Source: Turbatrix aceti | Lineage: Eukaryota; Nematoda; Chromadorea; Rhabditida; Panagrolaimidae | Direction: 5' to 3' | Assembly: GCA_963969345.1 (NCBI GenBank) | Contig: OZ017767.1 | Span: 3,624,739 to 3,688,738, forward strand | DNA length: 64,000 bases | Part shown: one piece after another, positions 1 to 14,054 of the stretch | Numbering within the stretch: position 1 is the first letter of the stretch | How the letters are laid out: every line of letters begins with the position of its first letter | Position numbers and translations under genes: made by a program | Notes under the pieces: model-generated | What the model was told of the DNA's origin: nothing | Database searches by the model: none | What the model saw: the letters and a program-made list of their open reading frames with translations, nothing else

Positions 1-91
1 ACAACTTTTTTTGTATTGGACGTAAAAAAAATTTAACGTGCGAAAAAAATTCCAAAAACTTTTTTTTTAAGAAGTGTGTCCGAAAAAAAAC

Positions 92-2478
92 TCACACAAA
101 AAAATACACCAACAACTCCTGGCCGAGTATGCCTGGATTTCGAGGCTGCAATTGTTGCAGTATCGCAGTGTGAACTGCTTCGGCAGGCGTTGTAATATAA
201 AATCGGCAGGTGGCGTCAGAATATGGCCAAAAATTGATTAAATCGACTTCACGTCGTGCTGTTGAGCGAGGCAGTGCGAGCCATGTCAAATCTGATATCT
301 TGCCGGAATCGCTGAGCGTCGTCGGCATCGAAATAAGCGAGCAATGTTCTCGTTGTTCAGGGGCTTGAGGTGGAGCAGACCTTTCTTCCCGAACGTCAAA
401 TGGCCTGAGAAATGAGCGGCAGCGAGCTTCTCGAGCGAGTGGTTGCTGGGGTGCTTCGGGCGGCTGCTTGTCAGTTTTTCGCGATGGTGGAGCGGAATAA
501 TCGGGGTGACATCATGGCATGCTGACGTCGTGGTGGGATTTGCGCTCGTGACACCGTATCGTCTGACAGAGTGCTGGATTTTCAAATCGGACACATGGAA
601 TGCAGGTTGGTCGCCACAAATACCCTAAAACAAAATCCACTTTTAAAAAAAACAACAATTAAAATTTTGAAAACCATTTGTTTTGATAGGAAACCAAATA
701 AAAACGTTTTTTTTCACATAAATTTTTTTTACCATTTTTTTGCAACATCGAATTTTGGTTTCCAAGAAAATTTTTTATAAAACAATTCTAATTTGTGTGC
801 AAAAAAACTCACTTTTGATTCCTGGCAGCACAACGACCGCGCCATGGGCACATTTCATCGGTTTCAATGGCGTGAAACGATTGCTTGGATGATGTGCTTG
901 TTCATGGGTAACTGGGGTGGCGTGCAAACTTCTCGAGTCGGTGCGGCTTCAAAAAAACCCAGATTCGGTATCGTAGGCTGCGAGGCTTGCTTCTGGTCTC
1001 TTGAATGGATCGGCCACAGAATTTCTGGCAAAACCGCAGATCAGGTGTTTGGAAGGAAGCGGAGCGTGTCGTTGTCATCGATCGGGGCTCCATCGGTACC
1101 TGGCGGCTTCCAGTCGGGGTAGACAGCTTTGGCTTGGTTCGCTTCTGAAAAGAAATCATAAAAATGAAAAAAAAATGAAACAGCGCATTATTTTGTATAA
1201 AACACTTTTACACTCGGTTTCACAATTTTTTAGTACGAAAAATAAAAATTTTTTAGCATGAAAAAAATGTTGCAACAAAATTAGTTTTTTTTGCGGAACT
1301 AATTTAACGATTTTTATAAAAAAATAATTTTTTTAATTGGAAAAAAAATTGGAAAAAAATTATATTGATGAATAAAATACAAAATGAGAAAAAAACTAAC
1401 CAGAAAAATTTTTCGTGTCCTCCTTGGCATCTGGGCATCCGGAAACGAGCTTGAGGATGAGCCTCTGTCCAAAATCGCTGACACCGGTACAAATCTTGGC
1501 TAGGTGGTATGCGAGACTGTCGTTGGCGTGTGGAATTCCTCAGCGAATTTCGAGCGGTTGCATTTGTGTTCAAAAAACCCAGTGGCTTCCTGGAGGCCTC
1601 AAATCGCGTCAAATCGATCTTGTTTGAGGAGCTTTTTCTGGACAGGCTTGATCCGGTATCACTGTTTCCCATCTTGAGGCGAGAATATCGGGATTGTAGC
1701 ACGGAATTGGGTTGTCACGGAAAAATCAAGAATTGCCTTCTGGCTTCGTTCGTTTCAGCTCCTAAAACATAAAAAACGTTTTTTTTCGCGTAATAATTTT
1801 TTTACAGATTTTTGAAAACATGTAAAATTGTATTTTAGCTCCCAAAAAAGTTTTTATAAAAAAAATCTGAAAAAAACTCACTTTTGAGGGAAAAAATGAA
1901 ATCTGGCAGCACAACGACCGCGCCATGGTACACATTTCATCTGCATTTGGCTTCATTGGCGTGAAACGATTGCTTGGATGTGCTTGTTCATGGTTGACTG
2001 GGATGGCACGCAAGCTTCTCGAGCGAGTGCGTCTTCAAAAAACCCAGAGTCGGTATCGTAGGCTGCATGGCATGCGTCTGGTCTCCCGAACGGATTCTGA
2101 TCAGCCACGGAAAAGCTGGCAAAATCGCAGCGCAGGTGTTTGAAAGGAAATCGGGACGTTTGTTGTCGTCGATCGAGGCTCCATCGGTACCTGGCGCCTT
2201 CCAATCGGAGTAGACGGCTGCTTTCGATGTTGTGGATTGAAAAGCGTGAGAAGAGAAACCTGGCAAGCGAAGAAAGTCGTTCAGCTGATGTTTTTCCTGC
2301 TTGAGTGGTTGGGTGGTGCAGGTGTGGTCAGTCTGTGGACTTGCCAGGGTCGGGAAAGGAGAAGACAGGACAGGCAACCGGATGAAAGGCTTGATGAAGC
2401 GAAGAACGTGCCACTTGCTCTGACAGCGGAGAGGCCGAACGAGCAGAGGTGGACGCAGATCACGATGTTCTTGCTTCT
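92..2478 (-). repeat. Four diverged copies of an exon-like unit
   Basis: Four minus-strand blocks (about 1881-2478, 1402-1763, 816-1148 and 92-623) share recognisable sequence, most clearly around 'tcaaaaaacccag' next to a 'tcgagcg' motif. Each is bounded, on the minus strand, by a good acceptor (ttttcag or ttttag) and a good donor (GTGAGT or GTTAGT). The 816-1148 and 1881-2478 blocks align over most of their length. No block keeps one reading frame throughout: the shared peptide runs jump frame, and stops interrupt them. They could be decayed coding exons, 3' UTR exons of the acidic-protein gene at 2606-6189, or exons of a noncoding RNA. The duplication itself is seen directly; the role is unknown. 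Confidence 0.6.
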
Positions 2479-2605
2479 GAAAATTCCTCTTTATAAAACA
2501 AAGTACTAATAATTACTGTAATAAAATTTTATAGGCTGAGAAAAATTACTTTTTTGCATTTTTTGCGTATTTTTTAAATTAAAAACAATTTGAAATGAAT
2601 ACAAT

Positions 2606-5600
2606 TTATAAATAATTAAAAAAATAAAAATAATTTATATAAAAAATATAAAAATATGCGTAAATAAAAACATACCAAAGTCGCCTGCCCTGTCGATCAA
2701 CGACGACGCCACCCGTCGTGGGGTACCTCTGTACCCGCCCGCTGTGAACGACATTGAGCCGTTCAGGCGCCCGGCGAGCCTGCCGCAAGTTGTACCTCGG
2801 TGGAGGCGGTGGTGGCAGTGCGGGGCTCGGAGGAGGAGGTGGAGGGGCGTCGACGACGATGGGCTCAACGTCTCCGCCAATGAGATTGAGGTCCTCCATG
2901 GCTTCGACGTCGAGTACCCAAGCGTCATCCATCGGGTACGGGTGGGCGTCGTCGTCTTCCTCGTCGTTGTCTTCGTCGCTGTCGTTGTCGTTGCCTTCGT
3001 TGACAGCTTCGTCGACGTCGTCGAGGGCTGCTTCGCCGTCGAAGCCGGCATCGTCCTGCCAGTGGCCGACGTCTTCCACGATGGCGTCGTAGACTGCCAC
3101 GACATTGTCGGGAGCCTGGACATCGTCGACCACCGGTGCGCCACCCTGCGATGTGGATGGGCTGGGTGGGGCGCGGACGGCCGGTTCTTCTTCGGCTTCT
3201 GGGACGATGACGTCGCCGTTCTCGTCGTAGTCGTCGCCCGTTTCTTCGCTGCGGTGAAGAATCACCGGGGCTTCGACACGCGAGTTGACGATGAGGTCGC
3301 CGTTGTCGTCGTAGAGCCGCGTCCACGCGTACTGGAGGATGTTCCAGTTGTACGCGGACGGGACGAACGGCGGGATGTACGGACCCCGAAAGAGAGCTTC
3401 AGGGTATCCGCTTGACGCTTCAGCTGGCGGCGGTGGAACGTTGAAGAGTTCCGCGTTGTCGTCGGCGCCACCAGCGTCAGCGTCGTTCTCCGCGCCGTTG
3501 TTGGCTTCCTCATCGTCTTCGGCTTCGTCGTCGTCGTTGTTGACGCAGACGGGAGAGGCCTGCTCCGCCAGGACCTGCGGTGCCACTTGCAGGGCCTCTC
3601 CGTCGTTGTCATTCGAGCCGCAGGTGTCGACTCCGCTGCCAGCCTCGCTGTCTTTGCCAGAGACAGGATTCGGCGAGCGGAGGGGCTCGGTGTTGTCTTC
3701 GTCGACATCGGCCGACACACGTCGCCTCTTGGCCGGGGGCTCCGTGGAGGAGGAGCGGGGCCGACGAAGGCAGACGTGGTCGCCGGAAACGACCTGATTG
3801 CCACCGACAATGCCGGTGGACTTGATGACGGCACCGTCAGCCAGATTAGCTTCAGGTGCCGCCTGTGTGGCAGGGGGGACGGCGACGGAGGAGGAGGAGG
3901 GGGCGGGGGCTGCTACGACGGCGGCAGCAGCTTTCGCTTTGGTCGAGCTGGCTGGGATGCCAGCAACGACCGCAGCGGCAGCGTGCCCTGGTCGTGGAGG
4001 CCGCGTGCGTCGAGCAGCCGGCGGCTGGGCACCTCGCGGGTCGGGGTAGGACCTGAGCGTGTCCTGCCACGCCCGATTGACCGCGAAGGTGCCCCCGCAC
4101 CCCATCGGTCGTTCCGGTTTGAAAGCCGGCCGGTTCCGAAGCGGGATGCGGAGCCTCGGTCCGACGGCAGCACGGAAGATTCGTGCTACCGGGGACGATC
4201 GGCTAGCTCCGCCCAAGCCCTGGCCCTCGTCGTTGTTGTGGTCGTCGTCTTCGTCGCCGTCGACGGACTGCATGTCGACGTCGCCGTCCCCTTGCAGGCT
4301 GGCCATCTCGACGTCGTCGTCGCCGTGCAGCGACATCATCTCGACGTCTGAAAAAAAATTCATCATAAAAAAAGTCAAATCACATATTTTTAAATTTTTA
4401 CAAAAAATTTTGACCAGATAATTTATTTATACAAAATTCTCGAAAACAACTTGTACAAAAATTACGACCACAAGATTTTTTTCAAACAAAATGCGAGACT
4501 TATTGATAGAAACTTGTCAAAAAATGTCCTGGATGAAAAAATGCTTTACGAGAGAGATATTGTTCAACTACAGCCTGTTTCTGTCCGGAGCGAGATAAAA
4601 ATCACGATGAATCGACAAATAATCGAATTCTACTAAATATCGAAAGTAAAAAAAATTCAGTCAAGAGTATGTCATGAATTAGAGACAACTTTGGAAAAAA
4701 TCAGGTGACAAAAAAACAGGATGTAAACAAAAAATTCATGTTATCTGGGGATAAGAACAGAGATTATAAAAAAAACAAAAAAAATATTCCGAACAACCCC
4801 TTTGAATACAATCAAATTCAAAAAAGTAAAAAAAGACAAGAAAAAAGAAAAAAATCGGAAAAAAAGAAATTCGGATGGCAACAGCCTCCGGACATTAAAT
4901 TCATTCTAGCGTGTAGCAGACAGATGTGAAGATAATTATTTTGGATGCATTTTATAAATTTTTTTTATTAAAAAAAATTATGATCCATGGTTGAGGATTA
5001 TTTCCCATTCGCAGAAGATGAAGCAAAAAAAATGGTCCGTAAACAGATGTACAAGATTTTAACGTGTCAAAAAAAATTGTTTTTGGCCGGAGGGGGACAA
5101 AAATCACGAATTTACAAATAATCAAATTCTACTGAAAATTGAAGGTGAAAAAAAATCAGTCAAGAGTATGCCATGAACGGGAATCAGTTTTGTAAAAATC
5201 AGGTGACAATAAAACAGGATGTACGCATTAAACAAAAAATTCATGTTATCTGGGGATGAGAACAGAAATTATAAAAAAAAACAAAAAAAAATATTCCAAC
5301 GATAAAGATAAAAGATAACCTTTGAAAACAAGCAAATTCAAAAAAGTTAAAAAAAAGACAAGAAAGAAAGAAAAAAATTGGAAAAAAAAGAAATTCGGAT
5401 GACAACAGACAGATGTGAAGATAATTATTTTGGATGCATTTTATAAATTTTTTTTATTAAAAAAAATTATGATCCATGGTTGAGGATTATTTCCCATTCG
5501 CAGAAGATGAAGCAAAAAAAATGGTCCGTAAACAGATGTACAAGATTTTAACGTGTCAAAAAAAATTGTTTTTGGCCGGAGGGGGACAAAAATCACGAAT

Positions 5601-6189
5601 TTACAAATAATCAAATTCTACTGAAAATTGAAGGTGAAAAAAATCAGTCAAGAGTATGCCATGAACGGGAATCAGTTTTGTAAAAATCAGGTGACAATAA
5701 AACAGGATGTACGCATAGAACAAAAAATTCTTGTTAGCTGGAGATGAGAACAGAGATTATAAAAAAAATATTCCGAACAATTCGTTTGAAAACGAGCTAA
5801 ATATAAAACGTTTTTTTATTTTCAAAAAATAAAAAAAAAATAATGTTCAATTGTCCAGAATTCTCCCCATTCCCAGAAGATGTTGCAAAAAAAGTCATCA
5901 GTGAAGGTTGTACAAGATTTTATAAAAAAAACAAGTTGATAAATGAACGTTACTCACCTTCGATGGGTCCTGCGTTGTGAAGTCCCTGGACCTCAGAGTG
6001 CACCGCCTGCATCCGGTTACCCAGAAACCGACGGGCATCTTCAGCCCCAAGTGACTCCTGTCGCCGAGGCGACATTCCCGCTCGCGCCGATGCAGTTGGA
6101 GGAGGTGGCGATGGCGAGCGGGATGGAGTGCGACGGTGCCCGGAGGCATGCGCCGCGTCGCTCGAAGTTTGGTCGTTCTTCGATGGCAT
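2606..6189 (-). CDS. Acidic, proline-rich low-complexity protein (unrecognised)
   Basis: Exon 1 is 5958-6189 and exon 2 runs 4347 down to about 2676; phases join cleanly (77 codons plus 1 base, then DVEMMSLHGDDD). An acceptor (ttttcaag) abuts the ATG, so the start is probably trans-spliced. Exon 1 encodes a Ser/Pro/Arg-rich head. Exon 2 encodes repeated acidic DVEM/DVDM motifs, an Ala/Pro/Ser linker, a basic PPAKRRRVSAD stretch that could be a nuclear localisation signal, long Asp/Glu/Asn tracts, two poly-Pro runs and a tail with RYNLRQARRAPERL. If exon 2 is unspliced at its end, it reads on to a stop at 2606 (about 657 aa). A donor at 2676 spliced to the acceptor at 2478 would make a TGA across the junction and end the protein at ~634 aa. 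No enzyme domain is visible. Probably nuclear and disordered; function unknown. Confidence 0.6.
4430..5957. repeat. Intronic tandem array, ~489-bp unit
   Basis: The intron of the acidic-protein gene holds a head-to-tail array. Copies beginning at 4921 and 5410 (both with 'cagatgtgaagataatt') are nearly identical for about 350 bases at an offset of 489. A more diverged copy precedes them from about 4430, and a shortened fourth copy, from about 5800, runs up to the splice donor of exon 1 at 5957. The unit is AT-rich and A-tract-rich, and no frame stays open across copies. It is a satellite-like repeat or an expanded local duplication. Confidence 0.8.
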
Positions 6190-8728
6190 CTTGAAAAGAT
6201 AACTTTAATAAAAAATTTTTCTTGCCATCAGTTTTATTTTCGTGCCGAGAACCCTGATCAGGCTTTTTTTGATACCCACGCTTTCCCTTGTTGGCATGAT
6301 GGTTGTGTGTGCGCGCAGTTCTCCCGCACAATCAACCACTGCTTTTCTTGTCACTGCGCTGCTGCTGCTGCCAACCTTTTTTGGCCATTGTTGTTATCCA
6401 GGATTTTTGAATTCACCTTTTTTCCAGTTCTGACAACAAAGTTACAGTATTTTATAAGTCACAGTAATTTTTCCTACGTTTTGCTCTATTTTTGTTCCTC
6501 CAGAATTCTTCTTTTTTATTGCGCATTCTTGTTCATGTTTTTTTGCTTTTCTATTCATCGATCGCGGTCCTTGGCTCAGCCTTTTTCGGCAATTGCACAA
6601 TTTGAAGCCTGTGGCTGTCTTGGCGAGGAAGATTTTTGTTTCAAATTTCATTTTTTCCATCCTTTCCAAGGTGGGGTGAAAACAATTTTTATCGTCGGAT
6701 TTTTTTTATTTTGGTTGATTGTTTTGTTTTGTGCCCTGTGCAGGTAGATATCGTCTTGGCAAAGGTGCAGTTTTCTTATCATTTGATTCTGGCCATCGTG
6801 GTGGTTGATGTGGCGTTTCGCGTCTTTTACTCACGATTTTCAATTTTCTTTCCATAGTGCACCTTTTTTTGGCATGATTGCAAGAATTTTTTTTCCAATT
6901 TGATTTGGCTCGGCCAGGGCGCAGAAGTTTGTGATAAAGATGCTTTTGCTTTTCTTTGCGGTTTGTTATGTTTTTGTGGTTCACTGCGATTTTATTTGTC
7001 CACACTTTTTTTCATCTTTGTTATGAACTTTTTTTTTATTTCTCGTTTTTCTTTGCATTTTTTCCTGATACCCATTTGTTTGTTTCAAAAAAATGACTTT
7101 TTTCCTTCTTCCTGTGTGCACCGCAGTTTCCTACCTCGTTGTCGACGCCGATCATGTCCGATTTCCTGGTCGGAATTTTGTGCCGCGTTTCACTGCAAGC
7201 CTACTTACAATTTTTTTTTTTTTGCATGCACCAAATTTTTTGTGTTTTTTCTGCTTTGAACGCGACGCGACATTCCTGATAAAATCTTTTTTTCCGAGTT
7301 TACCGTTTTTATAAAGTGTTTCTGCTTTTAGGACACTGCCATCGTCACGAGTAAACGAGTCGAGAAGAAATTTCTGCTGGATACCTTCTATTTACTACTT
7401 TTTTGTTTCTGATTTATTATTTTTTCGTTTTTATTACAGAATAAACCGATTTTCATGATGCTGTGCTGATGTGAATCATGGGATTGTCGGGTTGAGCGTC
7501 TTCTGCTTTCAGAGTTACTTTAGACAGTGATGAACAGCTTCTGTGTTGCAATCGATGGAAGCCGCGTCGACAGGTGAGATGGTCGCTGCCTCGACCTGGT
7601 TGAGGTCCTACGCTGCACAATCACCTGATTTCGTCGATGGTGGCTCTGGGGACGACGATCAACGCCACCGTCGACAAATCCCCAGAAGGGATCCTGATTG
7701 GCAGGGTGGTCGTAGACGGCATCGACGGCGTTGTTAACACAGAGTGTGTTCACGTCGCGGGGCATGGAGCTGCCAGCATCGCTGCCGACACCATTTATGG
7801 CGTCCTCGGACGGTGAGACCGGCTCGGCATCCGATTCGAACAGCGAGATCTGTTCGAGCCGTCACCGGGCGGTTTCAACCCTTGCTTGATCCTCGGACAA
7901 CAGTTGAAGACTGGAGAAAAACCATCGGATGTCGCCGACGGCCTCGTCTTTTTCTGAAAGCAATTTTTCGGTTCAATTATCTGTAAACGAAGTTTCTTAC
8001 CTCAGACGGGAGAAAAGGCGACTTGGTGAGCCTGGAGTCCGTGAACCAAAAGCGCGTTATCCAGTTTCACAGTTGTTGAAAAATAAAGGCAATGTGTTTG
8101 CAATTTTATTTCCTTCTTTTCGTTTCAAAAATCGTTTTCTTCCATGAACACTGGTTTCAACACGAAAATTGATTTTTTTGAGAACCGATTGTAATCTTCG
8201 AACGACCGAGCAAAGCGGAAGTGTTTGAAGTTGTAAAAGTTGAAGTTGTGATCTGATTTGAAAAGTAATCTGATTTGTCACCTTCGTTCAAGGCTACCAA
8301 AAAATATAACATCTCATCAGAACGTCGGATACAGATGCCAAAAGCCGTCTCATTTTTTGTTCATGAAAATGTCTATTTTTTCTTAAAAATGTATTTAGAA
8401 AATTGTTTTTTTAGAAAACCAAAAAAGGAAATTAAAAAAAAAAGGCAATGAAAAAGAAACTAAAAAAAATTGAAATGAAGTCGGGCCCGACAAGGCTTGT
8501 AATACTGTAGAAAACGAGCAAAAGCGAGAAACCAGAAGCTGCAGGCAGACATCGAAAATATTTAAAAAACGGGCATTTAAAAAATATCACATTTTCGCAC
8601 CTTTTTTTAAATGAATCAGGTAAAACAGAATTTCGTATGTTATTTTGCATTGTTAACTAAATTTTGCATAATAACAAGACCTACAGCAAGACGTGTAAGA
8701 CGGTCATTAGTTCACTGATTTTCTGACA
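6190..8728. other. AT-rich gene-poor interval with one exon-like block
   Basis: Most of this stretch is T-rich on the plus strand with only short open frames that I do not believe. The exception is about 7520-7959, which is richer in G+C. On the minus strand it starts after a clean acceptor (ttgctttcag, ending at 7960) and contains open stretches such as LFESDAEPVSPSEDAINGVG, in a frame broken upstream by a stop. On the plus strand a frame reads INATVDKSPEGILIGRVVV and then meets TGA. It may be a decayed or partial exon. A possible minus donor lies near 7998. Confidence 0.35.
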
Positions 8729-10815
8729 ATGCGCGACCTTATTTCCTATTTGCCGGCGATTGTACTCATTATCATTGGAGCGCCGTCCGTCCACTTGATG
8801 TACGTAGACATGTACGGGAGTGAGTTTCTGATTTGTTATTTTGCGAGCCCTTTTTAAATGTATATAATTCTTTCAGAGATTTTCCAAGCTGATCTTCTGC
8901 AAGATTGCACTGTTTACTTCTACGATCGAGTCGTGGATATGCACGGTCCACCACGTTGGTGTTTAAACTCAAAGACTAACATAGATTCTGGTTCTGATGG
9001 TAATTTGTATCCATCCGTTTATGGTTTTTACATTGATGCTCAAAACATATTGAATCTGTTGATATACAGTTCCGATGGCACTCACGATCATCGTGAGTTT
9101 TATTTTGTATTTATCGGCCATCACGAAAAAACATGTTTAGAAAAATTGATTTCTCTGGATTACATTGAAGCACTCCCTGGGAACTACGAAAATGTGAACA
9201 CAACGCTACATATTAATCACAGAAATGCAACACACGGTTTTTACGTACTCCAAGAAACCGATTTACACAGTGAGTTCAAAATTACTGATTCTGTATGCGA
9301 TAAAAGCTCAGAGAACTTTATCAACTATGTTAATTACAACCGCACAGGTAACTACGTCAACGCGACTGTAGTAAGTCGTATAATTTTTTTTGTATTTTGT
9401 TCAACAATTAAATTTTAGCATGTGGAACCCTGCAATCCAAATCTATACCAAAGTTCAATCAAAGGTACAAAAACCACAGTCCTCCTCGATCCAAAAAATT
9501 GGTCAAGGAAAAACTGCACTGTTGGAGATTTGGATTTTTTCATGATTTCTGTTCCGCAGTCTGTTCAGACAGTGGTATATGGATACGACATGTTTAAAAA
9601 TCTTTCTGAATCGTGTAAGTAATATTTACCAGAAACGGACGGTTATGTGAACGTGATTTCAGTTCCAGAGTTGTACGCTACTGAAACACCAAGTTCCAAC
9701 GCTTCATTCCATGGTGTTATCAAAGAAAATGAAACGCTGTTTGCCCCCGGGTTAAAACCATTGGAACGACCGCCAATAGAAAGCAACTGTAAGATCTTGA
9801 TTTGAAATGTTTAATCAAAAACGCTGATTCCGTTTCAGATACTGAAGTGCCATTCTTCTTCGTCAACAACAATGGGAGTTCGTACTCTCCGCTTTTTCTC
9901 TACTACAAATACATCGGTTATGATCTAGACTTCACTGTTTCTTTTTACAATAATAGCCAGATTTTACAAATAATTAATCTTACCGACTACGCGAGGAAGT
10001 GCGGCTATCGCGAAGACGGATTCACAGTGGCGGCGGCCCCCAGAGTTATTGAACAAAATGAAACGTTAATTATCTTTCAAGGTAAGTCGCCACCTGAACT
10101 TCAAATTTCACTTTCTTAATTTAGTACATTTCTACCGAAACAAGGTTGACATAAAAAATTGCGTCATACAAATTTCATACTACTATGCAACAAAGGAGCA
10201 TGAACTTGTGCTCAAGCCTAATTCCAATATCACTGCATACGTTCACGTTGAAACCCGTTCGAAGACTGCAGTGAATTGTCAGTTCGAAAATCGCACGGTT
10301 CACTGGTTGCTGGCCTACACAGAAGAGAAGGAGGGCGAACTCATCAGTCTCGACAGCGATGTGTCCAGTCCTATCTTCCCCTGTCCTCTCTGTGGTCCTG
10401 ATACCGTAATGTACTGCGACGTAAACCCCCAAACTGCAAAGAAGTACGACTCAGCTGTCTTCCTTATCACCGGTAATGAAATCCGTTTCATCGGCGTCAA
10501 GAAGTCCATGACATACATGAAGCGTATTGAATACTACAGCACAACGTTGCCGGACGAACTATATTTTGCACAGCAAATGAATCTCTGTAGGTTGCTTGTT
10601 TTTCAAAATTGATTCCAATTACTATTTTAGCCCTGTCTCTGGATAGCATCTACAATAAACCTCAGACTACGAAATCACATTTGCAACTTCAGACTACGGA
10701 ATCACCGGATGAAGTGGACCCAGTTGCAGGCAGCAACAATGCGGGGGGCTACTGGTGGATCATTTCGTTTCCTTTTGTCATTTTGACGTGTACATTTCTG
10801 ACAGAAGTAATCTAA
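8729..10815 (+). CDS. Orphan secreted/membrane glycoprotein, 598 aa
   Basis: Seven exons (8729-8819, 8877-9370, 9419-9614, 9663-9788, 9839-10081, 10125-10586, 10631-10815) join in phase to give 598 residues. The N-terminus is hydrophobic (MRDLISYLPAIVLIIIGAPS), a likely signal peptide. The body carries many N-glycosylation sequons (for example NTT, NAT, NRT, NIT, NLT) and scattered cysteines. The end is a hydrophobic segment (WWIISFPFVILTCTFLTEVI) with no cytoplasmic tail beyond it, so a C-terminal membrane anchor, possibly GPI-processed, is likely. No domain is recognised. Introns are 44-57 bp, typical of nematodes. A surface or secreted role is inferred from topology alone. Neighbours do not suggest a pathway. 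Confidence 0.82.
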
Positions 10816-11554
10816 ACTGGTATACACCACCCCTCAAAAATTCTCTTCTTTTGGCTGCCCAAGTGGAACGGTTTGGCCAGTGTTGTTTGGCTGCGACTGC
10901 ACAAAGTAGCGATTTTTTGTCTGCGCAAAAAAGGGACATTGATTTATTTTTTTCAACAATTTGGAGCGTGAAAATTAGATGGTAAAATTGGCAAAATCCT
11001 GTTTGTAGTAATTCTGAGATGCCATTGAATAATATGGTAAACACAAATATGCTTGAAAATGAGGTATCGTTTGCACAACTCTGGTAATTATCAGTCGATG
11101 ATTAAACGCACGAAATTCTCGGATCTCTGGCGCCAGAACGACCCACGCCGTCGGTAGGTGTTAAAGCACGGGAAGAAGTCTCACCCCTTTCCAGCCTCAA
11201 CCTCCCGCTTGACCCATCTCTCCCCCAAACGTCTGCGTTTTTTTCAAAGTCAGTCGTTTATCTCATGCTATACCACGAATTTTGATCACAGAAAGAATAA
11301 GTATGCCGTGGCCAAGTCAGAAGACACCGGCAAATATACGGAGACGTCTAAAAAGTCAAAAGGGATACGGGTCGTAGCCAAGAAGACGGGGATCATCGGA
11401 CAGAACACGGCTCGGTGAGCTTTAGTGTAAAGTCGTCATTCACCATCCGCCGCCGTCTTGACTGGATGATTCTGTCGGCTGCAGGTGGGGGGAAGAAAGG
11501 AAGCGGGCACCGTGGTGTTATTAGGGTGCCGTCGCGCAGCCGCAGAACCGTTCT
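10816..11554. other. Convergent 3' interval; expected trxr-1 3' UTR
   Basis: Between the ends of the orphan glycoprotein (plus) and trxr-1 (minus). A minus-strand AATAAA near 10944 could end the trxr-1 transcript, which would give a 3' UTR of about 600 bases. A SECIS element must lie in that UTR if the UGA at 11561-11563 is decoded. I looked for an ATGA...AA...GA core and did not find a convincing one by eye. Plus-strand frames at about 11060-11159 and 11158-11418 are open but look accidental. Confidence 0.4.
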
Positions 11555-13731
<2,177 letters not shown>

Positions 13732-14054
13732 CCTGCTCGTCGTCGCCAGGGAAAACCAGCGAGGCGACAACGCAGATGACTGAAGCGAGGTGTTAGCGAC
13801 TGAAAAAAAACCTCTTATGCAATCAGTCGTATTCAATCCATCATAATGGGTCGGGTCCGCGTGACACGACGCATAAAATGCACAGGTATACTGATTTCGG
13901 TTTCGACCGTTCATCAACGCTTCCAGTCGTCAAAAAAAACTATCAGAATCCCCAAAAAAAACGACGCCTATCGACGACTGGAAGGTCGAGAGTACAAAAA
14001 AGGACGCGCACATGGTCTAATATTTATTTCCGAGCCTAGCATACAAATCAAACA
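13732..14054 (-). promoter_or_regulatory. UQCC2-trxr-1 intercistronic region with trans-splice acceptor
   Basis: The UQCC2 stop ends at 14055, and the next minus-strand acceptor, a T8-CAG (AG at 13800-13801), lies about 254 bases downstream with no intervening coding exon. This spacing and acceptor quality fit a nematode operon junction processed by an SL2-type leader. No SL donor can be seen in genomic DNA, so trans-splicing is inferred. The leader before the trxr-1 ATG stays open in frame (RWFSLATTSR just before Met), so a longer mitochondrial-type isoform is possible but has no ATG here. Confidence 0.55.

Noticed and set aside
1988..2240. Peptide DWKAPGTDGASIDD resembling a reverse-transcriptase motif
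   Set aside because: Only a few residues match, and no catalytic motif or further RT sequence follows in any copy.
11340..11418. Resemblance of AKKTGIIGQNTAR to ribosomal protein L37a start
   Set aside because: The match is about a dozen residues, the zinc-binding cysteines are absent, and no following exon was found.
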